DNA of 6,888 nt from positions 1 through 6,888 of the forward strand of contig JALWQD010000142.1 in assembly GCA_026994735.1 (NCBI GenBank), in the 5' to 3' direction. This stretch comes from Gammaproteobacteria bacterium. Lineage in GTDB: Bacteria; Pseudomonadota; Gammaproteobacteria; SZUA-140. Under the pieces are notes generated by a model, which worked only from the letters and a program-made list of their open reading frames with translations, did no database searches and had not been told where the DNA came from. The stretch's first letter is position 1. Each line of letters starts with the position of its first letter. Shown here piece after piece: positions 1-6,881 of this stretch. Made by a program: the position numbers and the translations under genes.

Positions 1-1
1 G

Positions 2-2665
2 CTCGAAAACCTGCTTCGCCATGAGGACGGAGAAACCGTCAGCAAAGATGATATCGCAGCGCTCGCCACCTGGTCTCCGGAAACATCATCGGAACAGGAA
101 ATCTTTTTTATGCCGGCCAGGGTACTGCTGCAGGATTTTACCGGCGTACCCGCCGTTGCTGATCTTGCCGCCATGCGCTCAGCAGTCAAGGCACTCGGCG
201 GTGACCCGGCCCTTATCAACCCCTTTACACCCGCCGACCTCGTCATCGACCACTCGGTTCAGGTCGATCGTTTCGGCAGTGAACAGGCCTTTCGAGTCAA
301 CGCCATCTGCGAGATGAACCGCAATAAGGAACGCTACCAGTTCTTGCGCTGGGGGCAGCAGGCCCTTAATAACTTCCGTGTCGTGCCACCGGATAGCGGC
401 ATCGTCCACCAGATCAACCTTGAGCATCTGTCACATGTCGCCATGACCAAACAAATTGACGGTGAACAATGGGTCTATCCGGATACATTGATCGGTACTG
501 ATTCGCACACCACCATGATCAATGGTCTCGGTGTCCTCGGCTGGGGTGTCGGTGGCATTGAAGCCGAAGCGGCCTTGCTCGGCCAACCTTCATCATTACT
601 GATTCCGCCGGTAGTCGGCTTCCGATTGTCCGGCACCCCGGGCCCCGGCACAACAGCAACCGATATTGTCCTGACCATTACACAGCAACTGCGCCAAGCC
701 GGTGTTGTCGGAAAATTTGTCGAATTTACAGGCACTGGCCTGGCCTGTTTGTCACTCGCCGACCGGGCAACGATTGCCAATATGGCACCGGAGTATGGTG
801 CCACCTGCGGACTCTTTCCTGTCGACGAGAAGACCCTCGATTATCTTCGCCTGACGGGCAGAGGTGACAAGGTCGCCCTCGTCGAGGCCTATTATCGTGC
901 CCAGGAACTCTGGTATGACGATAGCAAAGTCAGTCCACATTACAGTGAAGTCATCGACTTTGACCTCAGCACGGTCACGCCCTGCCTGGCCGGCCCCAGC
1001 CGTCCACAGGATAGAGTTACCCTGCCCGCCGTACGCGCCTCATTTCGACAGTCTCTGGCCCAGCAGCTGCATGAAGAATCTGGCAATATCGATAATGACG
1101 CGCTCACCTGCTGGCTCAGCGAGGGCGGCAATCCGATGATGACTTCGCCGGAATTGGCCCACAACCACCCGGATGAAGAGCTCGACATTTACGGCACCTG
1201 CGTCCCCGTGCGGAATCCCGACGGCACGGCCTATAACCTCTGCCATGGATCTGTCGTCATCGCCGCCATCACCAGCTGCACAAATACCTCCAACCCGGCC
1301 GTTATGATTGCTGCCGGCCTGCTTGCCCGCAATGCCATTCATCGTGGCCTGCGGACAAAACCCTGGGTCAAGACCAGCCTTGCCCCGGGCTCAAAGGTCG
1401 TCATGGGCTACCTTGATGAGGCTGGCTTGACACCTTACCTCGAAGGCCTCGGATATCATCTCGTCGGCTATGGCTGTACAACCTGTATCGGTAACAGTGG
1501 CCCGCTACCGGAACAGATTGTCAATGCCATCACCGAAGGCGACCTGGCCGTCGCTTCGGTACTCTCTGGCAACCGTAATTTTGAGGGCCGGGTCAATGCA
1601 CACGTGCGGGCTAACTACCTTGCCTCCCCGCCGTTGGTCGTAGCCTATTCGCTCGCTGGCAACCTCAATGTTGACCTCTCCAGTGACCCACTCGGCGCCG
1701 GCCCGAATGGCGAATACATCTATCTCAGCGACATCTGGCCCCGACAGGAGGAAATCCAGGCGTTGGTCGAAAAGCATGTCCATGCGCGTCAATTTGAAAG
1801 CAGCTACGCCCATATCTTTCAGGGCAACAAGGAGTGGAGTAATTTACCAGCCCCGGCAGGCGAGCTGTTTTCCTGGGACCCGCAATCAACCTATATCAAG
1901 GAACCCCCTTTCTTCTCCGGCATGGCACCTGAACCGGCACCGATCAGAGACATTACCAATGCGCGCGTGCTGGCCATGCTCGGAGACTCTGTGACTACCG
2001 ATCATATCTCACCAGCCGGCTCGATAGCTAAAGATGGCCCGGCCGGAAAATACCTGATGGAGCAAGGCGTCACTGCCAATGATTTCAACTCCTACGGCTC
2101 TCGCCGTGGTAATCATGAGGTCATGGTACGCGGTACATTTGCCAACATTCGTCTCCGCAACCTGCTCGCGCCCGGTACAGAAGGTGGTCTCACACGCCAA
2201 TTCCCGGGGGGACAACAAACCACTATTTATGAAGCAGCCATGAATTACCAGCAAGCGGGTATCGCCCAGATTGTCATTGCCGGTAAGGAATATGGTACAG
2301 GCTCTTCCCGTGATTGGGCCGCCAAAGGACCAAAACTACTCGGCATCCAGGCTGTTATCGCTGAATCATTTGAACGTATTCACCGTTCAAACCTGATCGG
2401 CATGGGTATCCTGCCACTACAATTCATGGCGGCTGAAAATCGCGAATCGCTCGCTCTTAGCGGTGAAGAATCTTACTCGATTGAGGGCCTCGATACCCTC
2501 AGTCCTGGCAGCTCAGTCAATGTCAGAGTCACCCGGGATGATGGTACAGAGAAACAATTCACAGCGATCGTTCGTATCGATACACCCAATGAAATAGCCT
2601 ATTACCAGCATGGTGGTATCCTCGCCTTTGTCCTCCGACAAACGCTAAAAAACCAAGACACCTGA
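2..2665 (+). CDS. acnA: Aconitate hydratase A, 5'-truncated by the window edge
   Basis: Cytoplasmic TCA-cycle enzyme that interconverts citrate and isocitrate through cis-aconitate using a [4Fe-4S] cluster. The frame is open to the window edge, and the codons before the ATG at 110 still read like AcnA (LENLLR at the start, then PARVLLQDFTGVPAV). That ATG is therefore internal, and about 45 N-terminal residues are missing by comparison with E. coli AcnA. Counting from base 2, the cluster cysteines are C426 (SCTNTS) and C492/C495 (GCTTC), with the same 66-residue spacing as E. coli. Other family motifs are DSHTT at 167-171, GDSVTTDHISPAGS from 661, SRRGNHEVM from 700 and YGTGSSRDW from 764; the last three belong to the C-terminal swivelling domain. 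The segment between QDRV and VVIAAITSC is about 36 residues longer than I recall for E. coli. The AcnA/IRP1-type family is certain; AcnB has a different domain order. The promoter lies outside the window. Confidence 0.98.
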   Translation, partial: LENLLRHEDGETVSKDDIAALATWSPETSSEQEIFFMPARVLLQDFTGVPAVADLAAMRSAVKALGGDPALINPFTPADLVIDHSVQVDRFGSEQAFRVNAICEMNRNKERYQFLRWGQQALNNFRVVPPDSGIVHQINLEHLSHVAMTKQIDGEQWVYPDTLIGTDSHTTMINGLGVLGWGVGGIEAEAALLGQPSSLLIPPVVGFRLSGTPGPGTTATDIVLTITQQLRQAGVVGKFVEFTGTGLACLSLADRATIANMAPEYGATCGLFPVDEKTLDYLRLTGRGDKVALVEAYYRAQELWYDDSKVSPHYSEVIDFDLSTVTPCLAGPSRPQDRVTLPAVRASFRQSLAQQLHEESGNIDNDALTCWLSEGGNPMMTSPELAHNHPDEELDIYGTCVPVRNPDGTAYNLCHGSVVIAAITSCTNTSNPAVMIAAGLLARNAIHRGLRTKPWVKTSLAPGSKVVMGYLDEAGLTPYLEGLGYHLVGYGCTTCIGNSGPLPEQIVNAITEGDLAVASVLSGNRNFEGRVNAHVRANYLASPPLVVAYSLAGNLNVDLSSDPLGAGPNGEYIYLSDIWPRQEEIQALVEKHVHARQFESSYAHIFQGNKEWSNLPAPAGELFSWDPQSTYIKEPPFFSGMAPEPAPIRDITNARVLAMLGDSVTTDHISPAGSIAKDGPAGKYLMEQGVTANDFNSYGSRRGNHEVMVRGTFANIRLRNLLAPGTEGGLTRQFPGGQQTTIYEAAMNYQQAGIAQIVIAGKEYGTGSSRDWAAKGPKLLGIQAVIAESFERIHRSNLIGMGILPLQFMAAENRESLALSGEESYSIEGLDTLSPGSSVNVRVTRDDGTEKQFTAIVRIDTPNEIAYYQHGGILAFVLRQTLKNQDT

Positions 2666-2791
2666 TTACTCTGGACAAAGAAGCCTGTAACCTTAAATGT
2701 TCAGCACCAAGGCATGCTGCGCATGCACTAGCAGGTGATTGCGAAAAAGCGTAAAAGACGAGTGCATGAATTGATCAGAGCTTCCCTGAGA
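2666..2791. other. acnA to DUF481 gap with a short GCATGC hairpin
   Basis: This gap follows the acnA stop codon. It contains two copies of the self-complementary hexamer GCATGC (2712-2717 and 2721-2726) separated by TGC, which could fold as a 6-bp stem with a 3-base loop. No T-run follows, so it is not a standard intrinsic terminator. A TGGACA at 2672-2677 followed 15 bases later by TTAAAT (2693-2698) is a weak sigma-70-like pair that could serve the next gene. The downstream gene could be co-transcribed with acnA or have this weak promoter; the sequence does not decide. The part from 2735 on is also open in the frame of the next gene. Confidence 0.4.
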
Positions 2792-3580
2792 ATGCGGCTA
2801 TCAGCAACATGGCCCGGTCATTATTTGACCGGGCTGTGGCTCTGTCTTGCCCTTAGCATCCCGACGACGACCCAGGCAATCGTCAATATTGAAAGCCAGC
2901 GTGATGGCAGAGCAGAAAAAGGCCTTGGTGGCCGCCTGGAGCTGGGTCTAAGCGGTGATTCAGGAAATAGTGACCGCAATGAATGGCGTCTTGGTGGTCG
3001 CCTGCAATGGCAGGAATCGCCGGCAAACAACCTACTCTTCATTACTCACCTCAACTATGGCGAAAGCCGGGGCATTCGCAACAGTAACCGTGCCTTTGCC
3101 CATCTCCGCCTGACTCACAAACTAACGCAAAAGAGAGCTTTCGAGACCTTTGCCCAATTGGAAAGCGATGAATTCGCCCGCCTCAATCTACGCGCGCTCA
3201 TCGGTGCAGGCCTGCGCCTCACTCACCAGTACGGCAACTATCGTCAAGCCCTCGGCACCGGCCTCTTCCGCGCCTGGGAGAAAATCCAGGATACCGCTCT
3301 CGAACAAGCAACTGACGAACCTTTCTGGCGAGGAAATTTTTACTGGCATCTCGAAACCAATACGGCAAAGCAACTGACACTCTCCAGTACTCTCTATCTG
3401 CAACCTCGGCTGGGCCCATTCGCTGATGTGCGTATTTTCGAACAATTGGCCTGTGACATTCCGCTCACCAACAGCCTCAGGCTGCGTCTAAGCCTCGACC
3501 TGATTCATGACAGCCGACCACCTACCGGGGTCGAACAAACTGATCTCCATTACAGAACCGATTTCAACTATAACTTCTAA
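2792..3580 (+). CDS. DUF481-like outer-membrane beta-barrel protein
   Basis: Predicted secreted outer-membrane barrel of unknown function. From the ATG at 2792 the first 29 residues resemble a Sec signal peptide: a short N-region with one Arg, a hydrophobic core (YLTGLWLCLALSI), and a likely cut after TTTQA. There is no lipobox. The mature part of about 233 residues is rich in alternating polar and hydrophobic strands. Its pattern fits the DUF481 (YdiY-like) family: a GLGGRLELGLSGDSGNSD opening, then AFETFAQLESDEFARLNLR and GAGLRLTHQ, matching the family's FxQxExDxFxxLxxR then GxGxGY layout. It ends in FNYNF, and a terminal Phe with alternating aromatics is the usual BAM-recognised beta-signal. 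The frame is open upstream to a GTG at 2735 and another at 2762. I prefer 2792 because it gives a normal signal peptide and no good ribosome binding site precedes 2735, although the site before 2792 (AGAG, 2777-2780) is also weak. The family call comes from pattern recall, not a search. Confidence 0.75.
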   Translation: MRLSATWPGHYLTGLWLCLALSIPTTTQAIVNIESQRDGRAEKGLGGRLELGLSGDSGNSDRNEWRLGGRLQWQESPANNLLFITHLNYGESRGIRNSNRAFAHLRLTHKLTQKRAFETFAQLESDEFARLNLRALIGAGLRLTHQYGNYRQALGTGLFRAWEKIQDTALEQATDEPFWRGNFYWHLETNTAKQLTLSSTLYLQPRLGPFADVRIFEQLACDIPLTNSLRLRLSLDLIHDSRPPTGVEQTDLHYRTDFNYNF

Positions 3581-3644
3581 CCACAAAAAACATAAGCAAC
3601 TGTTTTAAAAGAATATAAACAGAAAGATACCCCTTTTTTTGTGG
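3581..3644. repeat. Nested inverted repeat after the DUF481 gene
   Basis: The ten bases right after the stop codon, CCACAAAAAA (3581-3590), are perfectly complementary to TTTTTTGTGG at 3635-3644. Inside the 44-base loop a second pair, CTGTTT (3600-3605) and AAACAG (3617-3622), could form a 6-bp stem with an 11-base loop. The right arm includes a seven-T run (3634-3640). The inner stem plus that run is too AT-rich and too far apart to be a convincing intrinsic terminator, but the outer arms could end or protect the DUF481 transcript. The right arm ends four bases before the extended -10 of the pilZ promoter. Confidence 0.5.
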
Positions 3645-3648
3645 CCGA

Positions 3649-3657
3649 TGGTATAAT
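3649..3657 (+). promoter_or_regulatory. Extended -10 sigma-70 promoter for the pilZ-domain gene
   Basis: TGGTATAAT is a perfect extended -10 (TG, one base, TATAAT at 3652-3657). Bases 17 upstream (3629-3634, ACCCCT) do not resemble TTGACA, which is typical of extended -10 promoters that do not need a -35 box. Transcription would start near 3664, giving a leader of about 45 bases before the ATG at 3709. Because TATAAT lies just before the TTG at 3658, that upstream codon cannot be the translation start of a message made from this promoter. Confidence 0.65.
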
Positions 3658-3696
3658 TTGCCGATTATTGCTCTCTCTGCATTCAATTTTAATACT

Positions 3697-3701
3697 GAGG
3701 A
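3697..3701 (+). promoter_or_regulatory. Ribosome binding site of the pilZ-domain gene
   Basis: GAGGA lies seven bases upstream of the ATG at 3709. It fixes that ATG as the start in preference to the in-frame TTG at 3658, which overlaps the end of the promoter and has no such site. Confidence 0.75.
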
Positions 3702-3708
3702 ATTGTCC

Positions 3709-4032
3709 ATGTTGGTAGACCAAATCGAACGTCGCCAGGATTCGCGTACACGGAAAGAGACCGAGATAAAAATCACCTATCAGGTCGCTGGCGACGAACA
3801 ACAATTACAAGGCTGGCTCATCGAGTGGGGCGAAGGCGGTGCACGTTTACGCCTTGACTACCCGCATACACCCAATACTGATCTGATCATTTCTGGCCTG
3901 CCGGCTCCCCTGCAGAAACCAGCCACCTGCCGTGTCCGCTGGGTACGCAAGGCTTCAATCAATGACGAAGGCTATGAAATCGGTATCTCTTGCCATTTGC
4001 AGACTGTTGTTACCAGCACTGACGACACCTGA
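3709..4032 (+). CDS. Small PilZ-domain protein with a degenerate c-di-GMP motif
   Basis: A 107-residue stand-alone PilZ-type protein, predicted cytoplasmic, with no signal peptide or membrane segment. PilZ domains are usually cyclic-di-GMP receptors acting on motility, pili or exopolysaccharide. The N-terminal ligand loop is present as R9-Q-D-S-R13 (RxxxR). The second motif, normally [D/N]xSxxG, reads E39-W-G41-E-G-G44: Asp becomes Glu and Ser becomes Gly, with only the last Gly kept. The rest follows the PilZ barrel: GWLIEWGEGGARLRL, then RVRWVRKA near 75-82 and GYEIGISC near 88-95, matching the usual VxWv...yxxGxxF ending with Cys in place of Phe. The start is set by the GAGGA site and the promoter immediately upstream. 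No flagellar, pilus or cyclase gene is adjacent, so the target is unknown. The fold call is fairly firm; ligand binding is uncertain. Confidence 0.8.
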   Translation: MLVDQIERRQDSRTRKETEIKITYQVAGDEQQLQGWLIEWGEGGARLRLDYPHTPNTDLIISGLPAPLQKPATCRVRWVRKASINDEGYEIGISCHLQTVVTSTDDT

Positions 4033-4098
4033 AATGGCGTTACCAAGCACTTATATTTCCGTTATAAACCATCTATTTCGCCGTTCCCGACGCTGATA

Positions 4099-4138
4099 GC
4101 AGGTACGACCATAACCGAAACGGCATGGCCGCACCTGC
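4099..4138 (-). repeat. Long imperfect palindrome between convergent pilZ and clpB
   Basis: The left arm GCAGGTACGACCATAACCG (4099-4117) and right arm CGGCATGGCCGCACCTGC (4121-4138) are separated by AAA. Fifteen positions pair by Watson-Crick rules, with three mismatches and one bulged base (4113). The three mismatches are A-C in plus-strand RNA but become G-U wobbles in the minus-strand transcript. There the element folds into an almost continuous 18-bp stem with a UUU loop. It sits 58-97 bases past the clpB stop codon and most likely forms the 3' end structure of the clpB message. No T-run follows on either strand, so it is not a canonical intrinsic terminator. Confidence 0.65.
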
Positions 4139-4195
4139 GCTAGAGTGATCAAGATTAGCAGCATCCGCGGACGGCAGGCCTTGCCACCTCACCTA

Positions 4196-6808
4196 TCAAG
4201 CAACATCCAGCCCGCCTTCCAGACCACTCTCCTGACATTCAAAGACAAGACCGTGATCGCCCGCGACATCGACAACCAAGACATCTCCATCGCCAAAGTT
4301 ACCCGCCAGGATTTCTTTTGCCAAGGGTGTCTCGAGTTCATTTTGGATCGCCCGTTTTAATGGCCGGGCCCCATAAACCGGGTCATAACCAGCCGCACCC
4401 AAACGATCCAGTGCCGCCTCGCTGATTGACAGACCAATCCCCCGAGACAGCAAGCGTCGACGCAGGATTTCAACCTGTAGCGCTGTAATTTCACGGATCT
4501 GCTCACGCCCAAGTGGGTGAAAAACGACCACGTCATCAATGCGATTAATAAACTCCGGGCGAAAATGCTGGCCCACGACTTCCATTACCGCCGCCTTCAT
4601 TTCATCATAGCCAGCGACACCGACCTTCTCCTGAATCAGGTGTGAACCGAGGTTGGAGGTCATTACGATAACGGTATTGCGAAAATCAACCGTCCGCCCG
4701 TGACCATCGGTAAGACGACCATCATCCAGCACTTGCAAGAGGATATTAAAGACATCAGGATGGGCTTTTTCCACCTCATCAAGCAAAATCACCGAGTACG
4801 GACGACGGCGTACAGCCTCGGTTAGATAACCACCTTCTTCATAACCGACATAGCCCGGGGGCGCTCCGATCAAGCGTGCAACCGAATGCTTTTCCATAAA
4901 TTCCGACATATCAACACGCAACATGGCGTCATCACTATCAAAAAGAAAATTCGCCAGGGCCTTGCACAGCTCTGTCTTACCGACACCGGTCGGACCAAGA
5001 AAAAGGAATGAGCCATTTGGCCGATTGGGATCGGACAAACCGGCCCGCGAACGACGGATCGCATCAGCAACACTGCGTACCGCCTCATCCTGACCGACAA
5101 CGCGATCATGCAGACCCTCTTCCATCTGCAGCAGTTTCTCACGTTCACCTTCAAGCATCTTCGCTACGGGAATACCGGTCCACTTGGAAACAACTTCGGC
5201 AATCTCTTCCTCGCTGACACGATTGCGCAATAGGGTCATTGGGCCACCCTCAGCGGCGCTGGCGGCTGCGAGCCTTTTTTCCAGTTCGGGTATACGGCCA
5301 TACTGCAACTCCGACATCAAACCCAGGTTACCCGCACGGCGGGCAACCTCCAGCTCACTGCGCGCCTGATCCAGTTCTTCCTTAATATGTTGGGCGCCTT
5401 GCAGCGTTGCCTTCTCTGCCATCCAGACCTCTTCCAGGTCAGCATACTCAGACTCCAGCCGACGGATCTCTTCACGCAAGGTTTCGAGGCGTTTTTTCGA
5501 CGCATCGTCATTTTCCTTACGCAAGGCTTCACCCTCGATCTTGAGCTGAATCAAACGCCGTTCCAGACGGTCCAGATCAGCCGGCTTGGAGTCGATTTCA
5601 ATACGAATACAACTGGCCGCCTCATCGACCAGATCAATGGCCTTATCAGGCAAATTACGGTCTGTAATGTAGCGATGAGACAAGGTCGCAGCAGCCACTA
5701 TCGCTGGGTCAGTGATATCAACACCATGATGAACCTCATATTTTTCTTTCAGCCCACGCAGAATGGCAATCGTATCCTCGACCGAAGGCTCTGCCACCAA
5801 TACCTTCTGAAAACGCCGTTCCAGAGCAGCATCTTTCTCGATAAATTCACGATATTCATTGAGCGTCGTAGCACCGATACAATGCAGCTCCCCACGCGCC
5901 AGGGCAGGTTTAAGCATATTACCGGCATCCATTGCCCCCTCACCTTTACCCGCTCCAACCATGGTATGCAGCTCATCAATAAAGAGGATGACCTGACCTT
6001 CCTGGCGAGATAAATCATTCAGGACAGCTTTCAACCGTTCCTCAAACTCACCTCGAAACTTGGCACCGGCAATCAGGGTGCCCATATCCAGAGAGAGCAG
6101 GCGTTTACCGCGTATTCCTTCGGGCACTTCACCATTGAGAATACGCAATGCCAAACCTTCAACAATCGCTGTTTTACCGACTCCCGGCTCACCGATAAGC
6201 ACCGGATTGTTTTTCGTCCGTCGTTGCAACACCTGGATCGTACGCCGAATCTCTTCATCACGGCCTATAACAGGATCAAGCTTGCCCTGTTCAGCACGTT
6301 CTGTAAGGTCGATAGTATATTTCTCCAGCGCCTGACGTGACTCTTCCGCCTCGGGTTCGTCAACGGCCTTGCCAGCACGCATTTCATCAATAGCCCGCGC
6401 TAATTTTGCTGCCTCAAGCCCCTGCTCACGAAGCAGATCACCAGCGCTGGATTTATCCTCAGCCAGCGCCAGAACAAAGAGTTCACTGGCGATATACTGA
6501 TCCTTGCGCTGCTGCGCCAATTTATCGCAAACATTGAGCAAACGCCCGAGATCGTTTGACACATGAACATCACCGGCAGCCCCCTCAACACTGGACAACC
6601 GTTGCAGAAACTCATTAAGACGCTGGCGTAAAGCCACCACATCGACGTTGCTCCGTTCAAGCAGAGGGCGAACGGTACCGCCTTGCTGATCGATCAATGC
6701 CAGCAAGACATGTTGTGGTTCAATGAATTGGTGATCCTTGCCCACAGCCAAGCTCTGCGCCTCACCGAGCGCTGCCTGGAAACGATTAGTCAATTTATCC
6801 ATTCTCAT
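4196..6808 (-). CDS. clpB: ATP-dependent protein disaggregase ClpB, full length
   Basis: Cytoplasmic hexameric Hsp100 chaperone that pulls polypeptides out of aggregates together with DnaK, DnaJ and GrpE. It has 870 residues against 857 in E. coli. The start MRMDKLTNRF matches the E. coli beginning MRLDRLTNKF, and AAGGGG eight bases upstream (plus-strand 6817-6822) is an adequate ribosome site. In order: N-terminal substrate domain (about 1-145); first AAA+ module with Walker A GEPGVGKT 206-213, Walker B VILFIDE 273-279 and Arg fingers R331/R332; coiled-coil M-domain (about 410-525) that contacts DnaK; second AAA+ module with Walker A GPTGVGKT 605-612, Walker B VILLDE 673-678 and sensor-2 GARPLKR 813-819. 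Pore residues are F251 (Tyr in E. coli, a conservative change) and Y653. No IGF/L loop for ClpP is apparent, so it is a disaggregase rather than a ClpA-type unfoldase. The C-terminus runs about a dozen residues beyond E. coli. It is monocistronic in this view and convergent with pilZ. Confidence 0.98.
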   Translation of the reverse strand: MRMDKLTNRFQAALGEAQSLAVGKDHQFIEPQHVLLALIDQQGGTVRPLLERSNVDVVALRQRLNEFLQRLSSVEGAAGDVHVSNDLGRLLNVCDKLAQQRKDQYIASELFVLALAEDKSSAGDLLREQGLEAAKLARAIDEMRAGKAVDEPEAEESRQALEKYTIDLTERAEQGKLDPVIGRDEEIRRTIQVLQRRTKNNPVLIGEPGVGKTAIVEGLALRILNGEVPEGIRGKRLLSLDMGTLIAGAKFRGEFEERLKAVLNDLSRQEGQVILFIDELHTMVGAGKGEGAMDAGNMLKPALARGELHCIGATTLNEYREFIEKDAALERRFQKVLVAEPSVEDTIAILRGLKEKYEVHHGVDITDPAIVAAATLSHRYITDRNLPDKAIDLVDEAASCIRIEIDSKPADLDRLERRLIQLKIEGEALRKENDDASKKRLETLREEIRRLESEYADLEEVWMAEKATLQGAQHIKEELDQARSELEVARRAGNLGLMSELQYGRIPELEKRLAAASAAEGGPMTLLRNRVSEEEIAEVVSKWTGIPVAKMLEGEREKLLQMEEGLHDRVVGQDEAVRSVADAIRRSRAGLSDPNRPNGSFLFLGPTGVGKTELCKALANFLFDSDDAMLRVDMSEFMEKHSVARLIGAPPGYVGYEEGGYLTEAVRRRPYSVILLDEVEKAHPDVFNILLQVLDDGRLTDGHGRTVDFRNTVIVMTSNLGSHLIQEKVGVAGYDEMKAAVMEVVGQHFRPEFINRIDDVVVFHPLGREQIREITALQVEILRRRLLSRGIGLSISEAALDRLGAAGYDPVYGARPLKRAIQNELETPLAKEILAGNFGDGDVLVVDVAGDHGLVFECQESGLEGGLDVA

Positions 6809-6853
6809 TTTCGTTACCCCTTAACAAATATATTCTTCCTCATTACCTAAAGA

Positions 6854-6881
6854 ACTAGGGGCGCGGCAACAGAGAATCAAG
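6854..6881 (-). promoter_or_regulatory. Sigma-32 (heat-shock) type promoter of clpB
   Basis: On the minus strand CTTGAT (6876-6881) is followed after 14 bases by CCCCTAGT (6854-6861). The sigma-32 consensus is CTTGAA, a 13-15 base gap, then CCCCATnT, so the -35 matches five of six bases and the CCCC core of the -10 is intact. Transcription would start near 6846-6848, giving a leader of about 40 bases. Heat-shock control is well established for clpB in E. coli. The sequence upstream of the -35 is cut off seven bases later by the window end. Confidence 0.75.

Noticed and set aside
110..112. ATG at 110 as the start of acnA
   Set aside because: The frame upstream is open and matches the AcnA N-terminal region, so the gene begins before the window and this ATG is internal.
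3658..3660. TTG at 3658 as the start of the PilZ protein
   Set aside because: It directly follows TATAAT and would lie upstream of the transcription start. The ATG at 3709 has a good GAGGA site and gives the usual PilZ length.
4033..4195. Intrinsic terminator between pilZ and clpB
   Set aside because: Apart from the palindrome at 4099-4138 I see no GC-rich stem followed by a T-run on either strand.
4145..4360. 71-residue plus-strand open frame across the clpB 3' end
   Set aside because: More than two thirds of it overlaps clpB antisense, and it has no ribosome site or recognisable sequence.
5387..6013. 208-residue open frame antisense to clpB
   Set aside because: It lies wholly inside an unmistakable clpB, shows no recognisable domain or ribosome binding site, and is the kind of long shadow frame expected opposite a conserved GC-moderate gene.
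6058..6060. Phe251 instead of Tyr in the first ClpB pore loop, as a possible functional defect
   Set aside because: Phe at this position is a conservative aromatic change that I recall in other functional ClpB proteins, and every other catalytic motif is intact.
6360..6400. Internal start for a short ClpB isoform, as at GTG codon 149 in E. coli
   Set aside because: Codon 149 here is GTT, which does not start translation, and the nearby ATG at codon 143 has no clear ribosome binding site.
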